Shown one piece after another: positions 55,026 through 64,000 of a DNA stretch of 64,000 nt. Origin of the DNA: Earliella scabrosa (Eukaryota; Basidiomycota; Agaricomycetes; Polyporales; Polyporaceae); assembly GCA_022605405.1 (NCBI GenBank), contig JABYQQ010000006.1, forward strand, positions 124,001 through 188,000. The letters are read 5' to 3'. Each line of letters opens with the position of its first letter. Positions within the stretch are counted from its first letter, which is position 1. A program made the position numbers and the translations under genes. The notes below the pieces were generated by a model, which was not told where the DNA came from, ran no database searches, and was given only the letters and a program-made list of their open reading frames with translations.

Positions 55026-56293
55026 ATGCCCCCGATGTGAATCCAATCAACCCTCCCGCCCGTGCCCTCGACGCTGACCCGGCCGCGGCTCGCAGACGAG
55101 ACAAGTTCACGATCCACTCAAAGGCCGTCGTCTGCCAGGATGTCGAGCTCAAGGGTGACATCACCGTCGGCGCAGGTATTTCCCTCCACTCCCCTCCCTT
55201 CCCATCCTCCCTCACTCCGTCCCCTTCTCTCCTCCCAGGAACGATCGTCCACCCAAAGGCGACCATTTTCGCCATCGCTGGGCCCATCGTCATTGGCTCC
55301 GGCTGCATCATCGAGGAGGGTGCCATCATCGTCAACCGGTCCGTTCCTCCCTAACCCTTGCCTCGACTGAACTCTCCCCCGCTCATCCGCCGTAGCCGAA
55401 AGGAAGTGATGCGCATCGGCGACGACAACCTCTTCGAGATCGGCTGTCGTACGTCTCCCTTTCTTCTTTTCCCGCACATCTCCCAACCGGACCTATCGGT
55501 CTTTGAGTCTTGTTTGACCCGTGTCGTCACTCCCTCCGTCCCCTTCTCTGCTCCAGTCCGCTCTCGACTCGCGGGGTGCATGCCGACAAGTCGAGCCTAT
55601 GCGCTGCCGAATGCTCATGTTCGGCCCCCCATCAACGTGCAGCGGCTCGACTCGTCGGTGTCCATCCCGCGCCGTGTCGCTCACCTTCTTCGGTCTGGCT
55701 GTGCAGCTCTCGTAACCCACCATGTCTTAGTCAACGTTCAAATCATGACTGAGAGACGGCTACTCATGTGCTGCTTATTCCATCATATCCAGACTGTCAC
55801 TAAGCTATGTTGGCCCAGCGTTTGTTGATAATCGTCGAGCTGACCGCCGTCGTTGTTCTCATTGGTCCATACCTTGGTTATCTTGAGTTCAACGCCACGC
55901 GCGTTCAGCCCTACTCCCGCCCGTGCATGCGAGCACCGCACCACACACGCTGGCCTAGACTCGGCTTGCTCGGACGCCCCGCTGACTGACCGTCCACTCC
56001 CAGGCGTCGAATCTCCCACCGTCGGCAACTGCAACACCGTCTGCACCCGCGCCCGCGTACACCACACCCTCCGCATCTCCTCCTACTGCGTCATCGGCGC
56101 CGGCGTCCTCGTCGTCCCCACGGAGGACGAGATGCTCGACGAGTACACCACCATCTACGGCCCCGCTGCAGAGCGCCGCGTCTGGAGCGGTCGCGGCAAG
56201 GTCCAGGAGATGGACCTCCGCAGGAAACACGCAGAGTACCTCCGCGAGATGCTCCCAAAGTTCAACAGGCTTAGGCGCGGCGACGGGGCCTGA
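55026..56293 (+). CDS. Dynactin subunit 6 (p27) (177 residues)
   Basis: Exons 55026-55036, 55096-55175, 55239-55338, 55396-55448 and 56004-56293 give 178 codons. The start exon is only 11 nt (M-P-P-I). It is supported by a GTGAAT donor at 55037 and a CGCAG acceptor at 55095, which restore RDKFTIHSKAVVCQDVELKG, the usual family start. The protein is a left-handed beta helix with hexapeptide repeats (GDITVGAGTIVHPKATI, GPIVIGSGCIIEEGAII, HTLRISSYCVIGAGVLV) and a C-terminal helix. p27 pairs with p25 at the pointed end of the dynactin filament and helps dynein bind cargo. The fourth intron (55449-56003) is 555 nt, ten times the local norm. Confidence 0.9.
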
Positions 56294-56741
56294 GCTGTCA
56301 GCAGCTGGCTATGCTCGTGTGTATGTTATTTCTCGTGATAATACGGATCTATTTGCGTTCCCTCGAGCTCAGCGGACGCGCGAATTACGAAACACGGCTC
56401 CCGTGTCATTATCACCACACTAATCATGACATTCCGTGATGGCCATGGTAGACTAGGCTAACGCATGTCCCAGACTTCTCACCACAACAAGTTGGCGCAT
56501 GCCGTAAAACCCAGCTCCTTTGAATCTCAATTGTTATCGTTCTGGTGATTCCGGAACCATGCGTATCCTCGAGACCGTCTGAGCCCAGGCGTACTACCAC
56601 GAGATCCCCCGACGGTCTGGGGACGCGCATCATTGGCATCGAGCACTTATCCAAAGCAAACGCAACCGGAGGCTGGATGACCAACGGAAACGGAGAGAAT
56701 GACTGCCTACGACTCAGCAGCGCGACAGCAGACTATACAAG
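56294..56741. other. Intergenic; no gene
   Basis: The 448-bp stretch downstream of dynactin p27 is of average composition with no motif recognised. Confidence 0.45.
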
Positions 56742-57262
56742 CTAGTAAGCTTGTGTGTCTTGCAGACGCCGGAGGACATGGTCGAGGACGTCGGCGGAAC
56801 GGCTGTCTCCCGACAGCACACGCTGCTCGTCCAGTCGACGATAGATATCATCGAGGTACTCCGCCGCGATGCCCGACAGACGTGCGATCCGACAGCATGC
56901 TGCGTGGACGCGGAGGAACTTGAGGTTGGGCAGCAGACGACGCTGAGTATGTGGACCTCGTCCTAACTGTAGAAGGTTGGTTTCCATCACGATCCGTCGA
57001 AGCCGAGATCGACAGGGCTTACATAGGGCCAAGACATGGTTAATGTATAAGCCGCCGAGTTCGTACAGTACGTCGTGGACGTCTGGCATGTCCTTGCAGG
57101 ACGCAATCTTGCTGTCTAAAACGGAGTGATCTTGGTCCTTGACAGGATAGAGTAGGAGGTAGCCAAGCACACTCGGAGCCGCGACGAGGGTGTGAACGTT
57201 TCTGCACGTTCGACCTTGAGCACTGAGTGCCAGTTCATACAGGCTTTGTAGAGCTTCAATTT
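56742..57262 (-). CDS. Unrecognised minus-strand open frame, possibly a last exon or gene relic
   Basis: A frame of about 170 codons is open from near 57290 to a stop at 56742. It has protein-like composition: a helical start (EALQSLYELALSAQG), DMPDVHDVLYELGGLYINH, LCKPCRSRLRRIV with two Cys, and a C-terminal IAAEYLDDIYRRL helix. Amphipathic helices and the Leu/Arg pattern suggest an alpha-helical domain. I recognise no family, no convincing upstream exon or start, and cannot exclude a relic. It lies in a gene-poor 1.2-kb stretch beside a confirmed pseudogene. Confidence 0.3.
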
Positions 57263-57529
57263 GGACTGAGTGACCCCCCGAGGGCCACTCCTAAGGGGGA
57301 CCTGGCATGCCGGAGGGAGCTTGCTAAGTTTGCTACGACGTCGATTCCGTCCGAGTTGGAATCGCAAACGGTGGGCGCTTAACGTCCAATGTGGTTATGT
57401 GCTTGCCCGAGCTTCGATTGCTCAACAACAGACGAGAACAATACACGAGATGAGCCCCGATGACTGACAACAGGATACACGAATTCCCCCGCAACATCAC
57501 TCGCAGACTCCCGCGAACATCAGACACGC
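57263..57529. other. Intergenic gap; no gene
   Basis: The 267-bp gap lies between the unrecognised frame and the duplicated CAP-Gly gene end. The last 25 or so bases resemble the 3' flank of the intact CAP-Gly gene near 50850. Confidence 0.4.
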
Positions 57530-57759
57530 TCAGAACGACAAGTCAAAGCCGAAAGCATCGACAACGCAGAGCACATGTTCCGGCCTCCACTCCGAGCTCG
57601 ACATGACCGACACGGCCGGCGACACGATCAACAGTCGCTTCGCGTGCTCGATGCTCAGCTGGTCGCCTTTGCGCGTAAGGCAACCCGTTGCCGTCCTGGC
57701 GACCCGAACCATTCGTTCCGCCGCCCGCAGCCGACGTCCTTCCGCCAAAGGGGGTAAAT
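57530..57759 (-). pseudogene. Truncated, decaying copy of the BTB-CAP-Gly gene 3' end
   Basis: The minus strand translates to GDQLSIEHAKRLLIVSPAVS then MSSSE, and VLCVVDAFGFDLSF. This aligns with the last 75 or so residues of the intact gene (GDQLSIDRAKRLRSVSPAVS, MSSSES, VLYVVDAVGSDLSL) at 50877-51120. At DNA level similarity runs about 230 bp, including some 3' flank. The CAP-Gly core and everything upstream are missing. It has the same strand as its source and lies 6.5 kb to the right, abutting the CHS5 stop. Confidence 0.8.
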
Positions 57760-59307
57760 CTAGTTGAGTGAAATCTCTTCGGTCTCTCCAACGTCGTCGT
57801 CAAGGTCGTTCGCGCTTCCCAATGGGCGCTCTTTCTCTACTGGAGGTGGTGGCGGGACCTCGACGCTCGATGGGGCGACGACGCCGACAGTGGTAAGTTC
57901 GGGTTCCACATTCCTCGCAGGAGCAGAGCTCTCAGCCTTCGGTGGTGTCTGAGGCGCTTCCTCTCGTGCGGCAGGTTCAGGCTCGTCCGCGGACGTGACT
58001 GAGATGGTGGGGGGAAGAGACGGGACAGGAGGAGGCGGCTGAGCGGGATTGGGGGAAGGGAAGCGGAAGTTCTTGGTCATAGTCCCTTTACGCGTGCGTC
58101 CAGGGCGATCGTCGTCGCTTTCCTCGTCCTCTTCTGGCACTGGCTCTTCGGGTATCTTGTGTGTGCTCGCACGACCGGTCGATTGGGTTGGAGAGCTCGC
58201 CGGCGGCGACGCTGCTGACACGCGCTGTGGCGGCATGGACTGCCGATTCGCAGCCTTTTGGTGTGTGGGAGAGGAGGTGGCACTGCGCTGGGATGGGGAT
58301 GAGAGGTTGGCTTGCGACATGGACTGGGGGCGGAAGTGCGAAGGCGAAGAAGGATTCTCGCCGAGATAGAAGGGACGGATGGGCATCATTCTGCCGAGGA
58401 CATGAGTGACCAAGAAGCCAGAGCCAGATGCTGCACTCACTTCTTCTCTGCGTGACAGGCGAGAATCCATTGGGGCTGGACGACGGGTATACTGAGTTGG
58501 AGTGCCTTCTGGTATTCGACGCCAGGACCGGTGACTATGCCACCAGTGACCGGTGCGGCGACGGGAGTTGCGGCGGGGGTGGTGCAAACGAAGTGGGTGG
58601 TGTCAATCTGGATCTTGTCGCTCCATTTTGCACCCATTTCACGGACGGCCATCTTGGCGTTTTCGAGCAAGACATCGTCTTCGACTGTTCCAAAGCAAAC
58701 GGAGATACCCGAGGTGTCGGTCATGGTGTGTGTACGAACACGAAGAAGATTTGAGGGGTAGACACCGGCTGTTGTGCGGAGGACGAGCTGGAAGGTATAC
58801 TCGGTATCGAGCTGGAGGCCAGAGACCTTGGTGGAGGTGTTGTTCGAGGGAGATGGGATGGCAGCCACGCGTTGACGGTCACGGTAGAGGTCGAGCGAGC
58901 GCAGCTTGGCGGTCGCAAGCTCAAGACGGGGCCATTCGAGGGTGACGGATGTTTGGGTCACGTTTCGGAGCTGGAGGGCGGTGAAGAGAGGAAGAGCGAA
59001 AGCGAAAAGAAACGCACCTCAAGCTGGGGATTCGCAGGAGTCTGAGTACCAAAGGCATCGAGGATATCGCTCTGGAGGTGCCAGAACTCATTCTCTCTCT
59101 TCTTCTCCTCGGTGACGTTTCTCTGGACGGAGATGTTGACGATGGAACCGGTTGAGACGCCAGGCGGGAGGAGGAGGGACGGGAACTCGATGAGGTGGGC
59201 CCGCTCTCCGAGCAGAATCTAGGGGACGGGGCTCAGCACCGGCGAGTTGTGCACGACGAGGAGAGACCAACCGCCATTCCGGCATCGAGCTTGCCGACGG
59301 TGAACAT
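57760..59307 (-). CDS. CHS5: CHS5, exomer scaffold for chitin synthase export (465 residues)
   Basis: Exons (minus strand) are 59272-59307, 59018-59218, 58441-58970 and 57760-58390, totalling 466 codons. The start MFTVGKLDAGMA and IEFPSLLLPPGVSTGSIVNI form the N-terminal dimerisation part. A fibronectin type III domain follows at about residues 80-165 (QTSVTLEWPRLELATAKLRS, LDTEYTFQLVLRTTAG). A BRCT domain lies at about 170-255 (ISVCFGTVEDDVLLENAKMA, IQIDTTHFVCT, IPVVQPQWILACH). The acidic, Pro/Ser-rich tail is low complexity. In yeast Chs5 with ChAPs coats vesicles at the trans-Golgi and sends Chs3 to the bud neck. This domain order is diagnostic. The upstream region is shared with CDK8. Confidence 0.93.
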
Positions 59308-59630
59308 GAAGCTGTCCTCCGAGACCGCCATCCTTTCCTTGTCTGCGAGGGCGGCTGGGGGAATGACGAGCTGTGGGCTGTTGGGGAGCGCGGGTACGCA
59401 GGAGGTTGTGGAGGAGGAACGTGCAGGAGGGAGCTGAGGACAACGACGGAGACCAAAGCAAGGACAACTCGGACTCGGACTCGGAGCGCGTCCGCGTCAC
59501 CGCTTGTGCGCTCCCCAGGCGCTCCCCGCCCGGGCCAGTGCGCGCGCCGTCCGGACTCCGTCCTGGACTTGGACCATGTCTCTTCGCGTCTTGGGCCCGC
59601 TCTGAGCCTTGCTCGACCTGCGCCCGCTCG
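59308..59630. promoter_or_regulatory. Divergent promoter region of CHS5 and CDK8
   Basis: The 323-bp stretch between diverging start codons is GC-rich, with ggactcggactcgga-type direct repeats near 59465-59485 that read the same in steps of six. No TATA box. Confidence 0.4.
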
Positions 59631-61227
59631 ATGCTCGATGAATGGACGAACAATGTGCTCGTCTCGGATCCGATGCGCGTGTACCGCGCCAAACGCGACG
59701 CTGCCCGCCAACGCGTGACGGACAAGTACTCCATCCTCGGCTTCATCTCCTCTGGCACCTACGGCCGCGTCTACAAGGCGCAGAGCAGGGGCCCCGACGG
59801 CTGCATCCACGCCATCAAGAAGTTCAAGCCCGACAAGGAGGGCGACGTCACTTACACCGGCATCAGCCAGAGTGCTATCCGCGAGATTGCGGTCAGTCCC
59901 ATAACCCTTCTCCTTGCCTTCTTCCCACTCAGACCACAACGTAGTTGAACAGGGAGCTCTCGCATGAGAACATCGTTGCGCTCAAGGAGGTCATCCTCGA
60001 GGACAAGTCCATCTACATGGTCTTCGAGTACGCCGAACATGACTTCTTGGTACGCCCCGCTCCGCCCCTCATACACATGCAGGCGAACGTAATCCCTCCT
60101 CGAACCTGTAGCAAGTCATCCATCACCACTCACAGACCATACGGAACGGTATCAACCCGCCCGTTCTCAAGTCTCTGACGTACCAGCTCCTCAACGGCCT
60201 TCTCTACCTCCATGATTCCCACATCATTCACCGCGATCTCAAACCTGCCAACATTCTCATCACCTCTGGCGGCGTCGTCAAGATCGGAGACTTGGGTCTC
60301 GCTCGCTTGACGCACCAGCCTCTCCAGCCTCTCTTCGCTGGGGACAAAGTCGTCGTCACCATCTGGTACCGCGCACCCGAGCTCTTGCTCGGTGCCAAAC
60401 ACTACAACAAGGCCGTCGACATTTGGGCAGTAGGCTGCGTCATGGCTGAGCTCGCAAGCCTCCGTCCAATCTTCAAGGGCGAAGAGGCAAAGCTGGACTC
60501 GAAGAAGAACGTTCCTTTCCAGAAGGATCAGCTCCTCAAGATCTTCGAAATCCTTGGCACTCCGTCCGGTACGTCGTCCGTGCTCTACTCCCATCACAGC
60601 GTATGAATTCAGGTGCGTAGAACGCGATTGGCCAAAGATCAAAGATTTGCCAGAGTATCAGAGCATGCGACGACTGGACCAGTTCGTGAAGTGTCTTGTG
60701 ATGTTTTTTGTATGCTTATGTGTCACCGGCCGTCTCCAGCTACAGCAATCGCCTGAAAGAATGGAGCAATTCTCGCGTTCGGGACCAGGTCGCACTGGAT
60801 CTCCTCGCTCAACTATTTGCTTACGACCCCGACAAGCGTCTTACCGCAGCCGGGGCCCTGCAACACCGATGGTTCCACATGGACCCCTTACCTACGCGCA
60901 AGTGCGTCATCAGCTTGTCTATACGCCTTTGTAGATGAACTCATATCTTCCACCCCCAGCGCATTCGAATCCCTGTCTGCCGCCCACTATCCGCCACATC
61001 GACGCATCACACAGGACGACGCGCCGTCCATGTTGCCGGTGCAACCGGGTGGATCGCAGGCGCAGGCGCAAGTGTCGCAGATGCAGGTAAATGCTCAGGC
61101 GCATCGTTCTCAGCGATTGCTGGACGCTCATTCCAAACATTCCCACAAGGCGGGGAGTGCGGCGAGCTTCGCGAGTATGAGCGGTGGCCAAGCTGGGCCG
61201 GCTCGCAAGAAGGCGAGGATGGGGTGA
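59631..61227 (+). CDS. SSN3: CDK8/SSN3, Mediator kinase (437 residues)
   Basis: Exons 59631-59891, 59945-60049, 60112-60568, 60621-60681, 60740-60901 and 60960-61227 total 438 codons. Motifs in order: [13 protein letters not shown]-loop, HAIKKFK with the ATP Lys, SQSAIREIA helix, [16 protein letters not shown] hinge, [21 protein letters not shown] (DLG as in fungal Srb10), [10 protein letters not shown], and [13 protein letters not shown]. The tail is Gln/Ser-rich and ends basic (ARKKARMG). The N-terminal MLDEW and [23 protein letters not shown] match the family, where the start region contacts cyclin C. With cyclin C, MED12 and MED13 it forms the Mediator kinase module. An upstream in-frame extension to 59373 is low complexity and I rejected it. 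Confidence 0.94.
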
Positions 61228-61476
61228 AGAATCTATACGGCTGATGCATCCACATACTATATGCAGATTCTGTACGGTGCAGAATATGACTTCCTTGCGG
61301 GACCTGGTGCGCCGCAGACAACGCCGTGGTTCGTGCTGCAGGGAACAACATTTGTGATCAGGCGTGTAGCGTGTAGGTCAATCCGCAGAAGGCATACAAC
61401 CATTCCTTGAGAGACGACGTCAGATGTATACACTTTGCTACTACAACGAGTACTAGCAACGCCTTCTACACGTCTT
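61228..61476. other. Convergent 3' region of CDK8 and the OPT transporter
   Basis: The 249-bp stretch between two stop codons holds no gene. Confidence 0.5.
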
Positions 61477-64000
61477 TCATCCGCAAAACACGTCCATTGG
61501 ACAGCCGACACTCGTCCCCTTCGCTGAGCCTGCTACGCCTGCGATCTGTAAGACGGCGTTCGCGATTCCTCCCAACCCTTCTCCTGCAATCATGCCGGCC
61601 GCGACGGCGTAGCAATACATCGCCGCGCCCGCAGGCCAGTGCTTGCGCCATACCATCGCGATGCCGCTTCCGAAAAGCATTGCCATGGGGTACGTGCACA
61701 GCGGACCTAGGATGAAGGCTATACCGACGGCATTCCAGTTCGGAAACCACCCTCTCCTCTCCGGGCGGACGAACCGGTACTTCACAAACGTCGACAGGAT
61801 AGTGAGCGCCCCTAGGCAAAGTGCCGTGATGCCAGACGAGCGTGGGATAGGGAGCGATGGGGAGGAAACCGCAACGGAGACAGCGCGCCAGGCGCCGACG
61901 TCGGGGGCGGGAAAAGCGCAAGTTGTGGTGGTGAGGGTGTTGATGCACGGGTAGGCTTTCACAAATACGATGTACATCCCCGCGGAAAGAAATATTGAGA
62001 CGAGAGCCCCGCAACACTGCGCGTAGAGCTGCACCCGTGGAGATGCGCCAAGCAGGTGAGTCGTCTTGAGATCGCCTGTCAAGGACGTTAGTATCCATCT
62101 AGCACGACGTTGGTCGAGAATGACATACCAAGCATGTCCGCTACTTGCTCTGATGCAGCAAGCGTGATCATCCCCGTAAGCCCGTTGTTGAGCTGATTTG
62201 CGGCTGGAGCAAGGCCGGTGCCCTTCGAGATACCTCCGAAGACGAGCTGAGCGAAGTTCCCGAGCGTGGTGACTGGCGTGACGGACACGCGACCGGAGCA
62301 TTCTGCGCCAACGAGGGAAAAGAGGAAAGAGAAGAGGACGGCAAGGAGCGTCACCCCTGCATTCTGTCCGAATTGGAAGCGCATGACCAGCATGGTGAGA
62401 ACGATCCCGAGGGTGAGACCTCCAGACCACATCCACCACGGTGTTTGCTCGTGGGGAGGAACAGGATCGTAGAACTCGTCTTCCTTCTCAGCTTCTCCCT
62501 CGCCAATGAGCGGTGAAGTCCTTCGTAGCACTGCTTTGATCTTGCGTCCGACGGGCACCATCGCTAGTGCAATACTTCTCGCCACTGCCGCGCCGTTCGC
62601 CGCGATCTCAGCCATGCTCGCGCATAACAGCACAGCGCAGCCGGGCCAGATCATCCAATACTTGGGCGACGGAGAGTTGACAGGATCGTCGAGGACCATG
62701 TTGGCGTAGTTGATATACTCGGGGAACGCGCCTGATTGTGAGGCAGGACTACCGAACGCGCGGTTGGTGGCAACGAGGGCGGGTCCGATGATGGCCCATC
62801 CAAGTGCGGAACCGCCAACGAAGGATATCGAGGAGTTGATCGGAACCAGAAGGCCAACGCCAATGAATGCCGGGGTCCATTCCCAGATCCATCCCTGCCA
62901 TTGGGAACGCCATCAGATGTTAGAAGGAAGGGTATAGGCCACTCCACTAACCCAGTTCTCTGCAGCAATGATCCACTTCCATCCTGCCTTGTAAAACCAC
63001 CATCCCCAATGCCAGTCCCACAGGATCCCTGGCGCATACTGACTGGTGATACGCCAGAGGACCGCAACAACGAAGGATACGACGAGAGCAAGCGTCTTCT
63101 TCCGTGCATTGGCTGCAGCGTTGCGACCGACGTGGAGCGAGCGGATGGTGTATGCGGATGCGACCGCACTGGGGAAGGTGAGCTTGAGTTTGAGAATGTA
63201 GAGTCGCCTGAGTGGCATGGTGAAGAATATCCCCACATAGGCACAACAGAGAGTGAACGTGATGAGTCGTCTACGGTACGCTCAGCGAACAAACACACTT
63301 GCACGCTCGGAAAGCCAACGTACCCGAAGTCGGCGACTGGATCGTCACCCAGTAGTCCGAGCTGATAAGCAGCGGGGAAGCCAGACGTAAACAGCAATCC
63401 TAAAGAGCCTGCAGCCTGTTGTGTGAGCGGATTATCAGCGCGATGAGAGTAATATTGGTGAATGTATGAACGAACCGTAGCGGCGCTCTGGCAACACACA
63501 TTCTCTTTCGGACCAAAGTAGCCCCCGCCGAGGCGTTCTGGGAGGGTTTTCGAGAGCGATTTGAGTATGGCGAAGCCAAAGATGGAGCCAAAGAGAGATG
63601 CGCCAAACGTCCAGCCAGTCTTGAGACCGAGGTAGACGCTACAAGGTTCACCCGAGCATGAGTGATCAGAAGACTAGGAGAGGGTCCGAACGTACTTGCT
63701 GGCCGAGATGACCGCACCGAGAGCGCAGCCGACTATGACGGCACGGAAGGTTAATTGTTGTTCCTGAGGCGCGTCGGGGTCCATTGGGAAAGGGTCGTTG
63801 GTGCCAAAGTCTTGGAGATCGCCATCGTCATCGTAGACGGACAGAGAGGATATCGTCAAAATATGAGCGAGAGCAGGACCCTTTTCATTTTCGTCGCTGT
63901 CTGTAGATGACTCGTTCACGCCAACGATCGGGTCCAGTGGGGGCGGACTGGTGTCGTCCGGCTCGACTGGAGGAGAGAGGGCAGGAGATTGATTAGTAGC
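61477..64000 (-). CDS. OPT-family oligopeptide transporter, 5' end outside the window
   Basis: Exons (minus strand) are from the right edge to 63696, then 63476-63638, 63324-63415, 62952-63270, 62129-62894 and 61477-62075, all in frame. The visible N-terminus is acidic and cytosolic (NESSTDSDENEKG, DPFPMDPDAPQEQQLTFRA). About a dozen or more membrane helices follow, with OPT landmarks SNVYLGLKTGWTFG, ENVCCQSAATAAGSLG, GGGYFGPKENV, DLKTTHLLGASPRVQLYAQ and the C-terminal WPAGAAMYCYAVAAGMIAGEG. The GLKTGW and GDLKT motifs resemble the branch that includes yellow-stripe-like and fungal peptide carriers. It should import small peptides or metal chelates with protons. An acceptor-like cctccag near 63967 means the true start may lie in another exon beyond the edge. 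Confidence 0.9.

Noticed and set aside
55037..55095. Dynactin p27 start at the GTG at 55037
   Set aside because: The segment has a clear donor and acceptor, and removing it joins ATG CCC CCG AT to the conserved RDKFTIHSK start.
59373..59630. Upstream in-frame extension of CDK8 by about 86 residues
   Set aside because: It is low-complexity Arg/Ser/Pro sequence that lies in the promoter shared with CHS5. The family normally starts close to the kinase domain, so 59631 is preferred.

Overview
The window comes from a basidiomycete genome, most likely Agaricomycetes and possibly Polyporales. The evidence is GC-rich DNA, dense genes broken by many introns of about 50-60 nt with fungal splice signals, a FunK1-type kinase fragment, a GMC oxidoreductase, MYND/DUF4470 and BTB-CAP-Gly proteins, and orphan families I associate with mushroom genomes. 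I joined exons by reading donor and acceptor sites. Every complete multi-exon model below, except the large helicase, adds up to a whole number of codons.

The window has two compartments. Positions 1-16.9 kb form an accessory island. It holds the 3' end of a nuclear-looking protein, an intact 1450-residue orphan gene, an intact 487-residue orphan gene, a gene with a HicA/YcfA-like domain, a tandem pair of small Cys-containing paralogues, two broken gene fragments (one transposase-like), and a family of GC-rich hairpin repeats. The repeats form arrays at 2.4, 6.4, 9.0, 11.3-12.0, 14.1 and 15.2-15.7 kb, including a large head-to-head inverted array and one array inside an intron. I did not see this repeat core in the rest of the window.

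Positions 16.9-64 kb are conserved genes. In order: a ZNFX1/Hrr1/SAD-3-like SF1 helicase (-), an S1/P1 nuclease (-), a GMC oxidoreductase (+), SEC61 alpha (-), ATG7 (-), a FunK1 kinase fragment (+), the chitin synthase activator SKT5/CHS4 (-), a zinc alcohol dehydrogenase (+), a DUF4470-MYND protein (+), a BTB-CAP-Gly protein (-), dynactin p27 (+), an unrecognised minus-strand frame, a truncated copy of the CAP-Gly gene 3' end (-), the exomer protein CHS5 (-), the Mediator kinase CDK8/SSN3 (+), and an OPT oligopeptide transporter (-) that runs off the right edge.

Functional links are limited. SKT5 and CHS5 both serve chitin synthase III (activation and delivery to the surface) and lie 15 kb apart. 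SEC61, the nuclease and the GMC enzyme belong to the secretory route. The helicase family acts in small-RNA silencing in other fungi and lies next to the inverted-repeat island; any connection is inference. ATG7/FunK1, BTB-CAP-Gly/dynactin p27 and CHS5/CDK8 are divergent pairs sharing 300-410 bp upstream regions.
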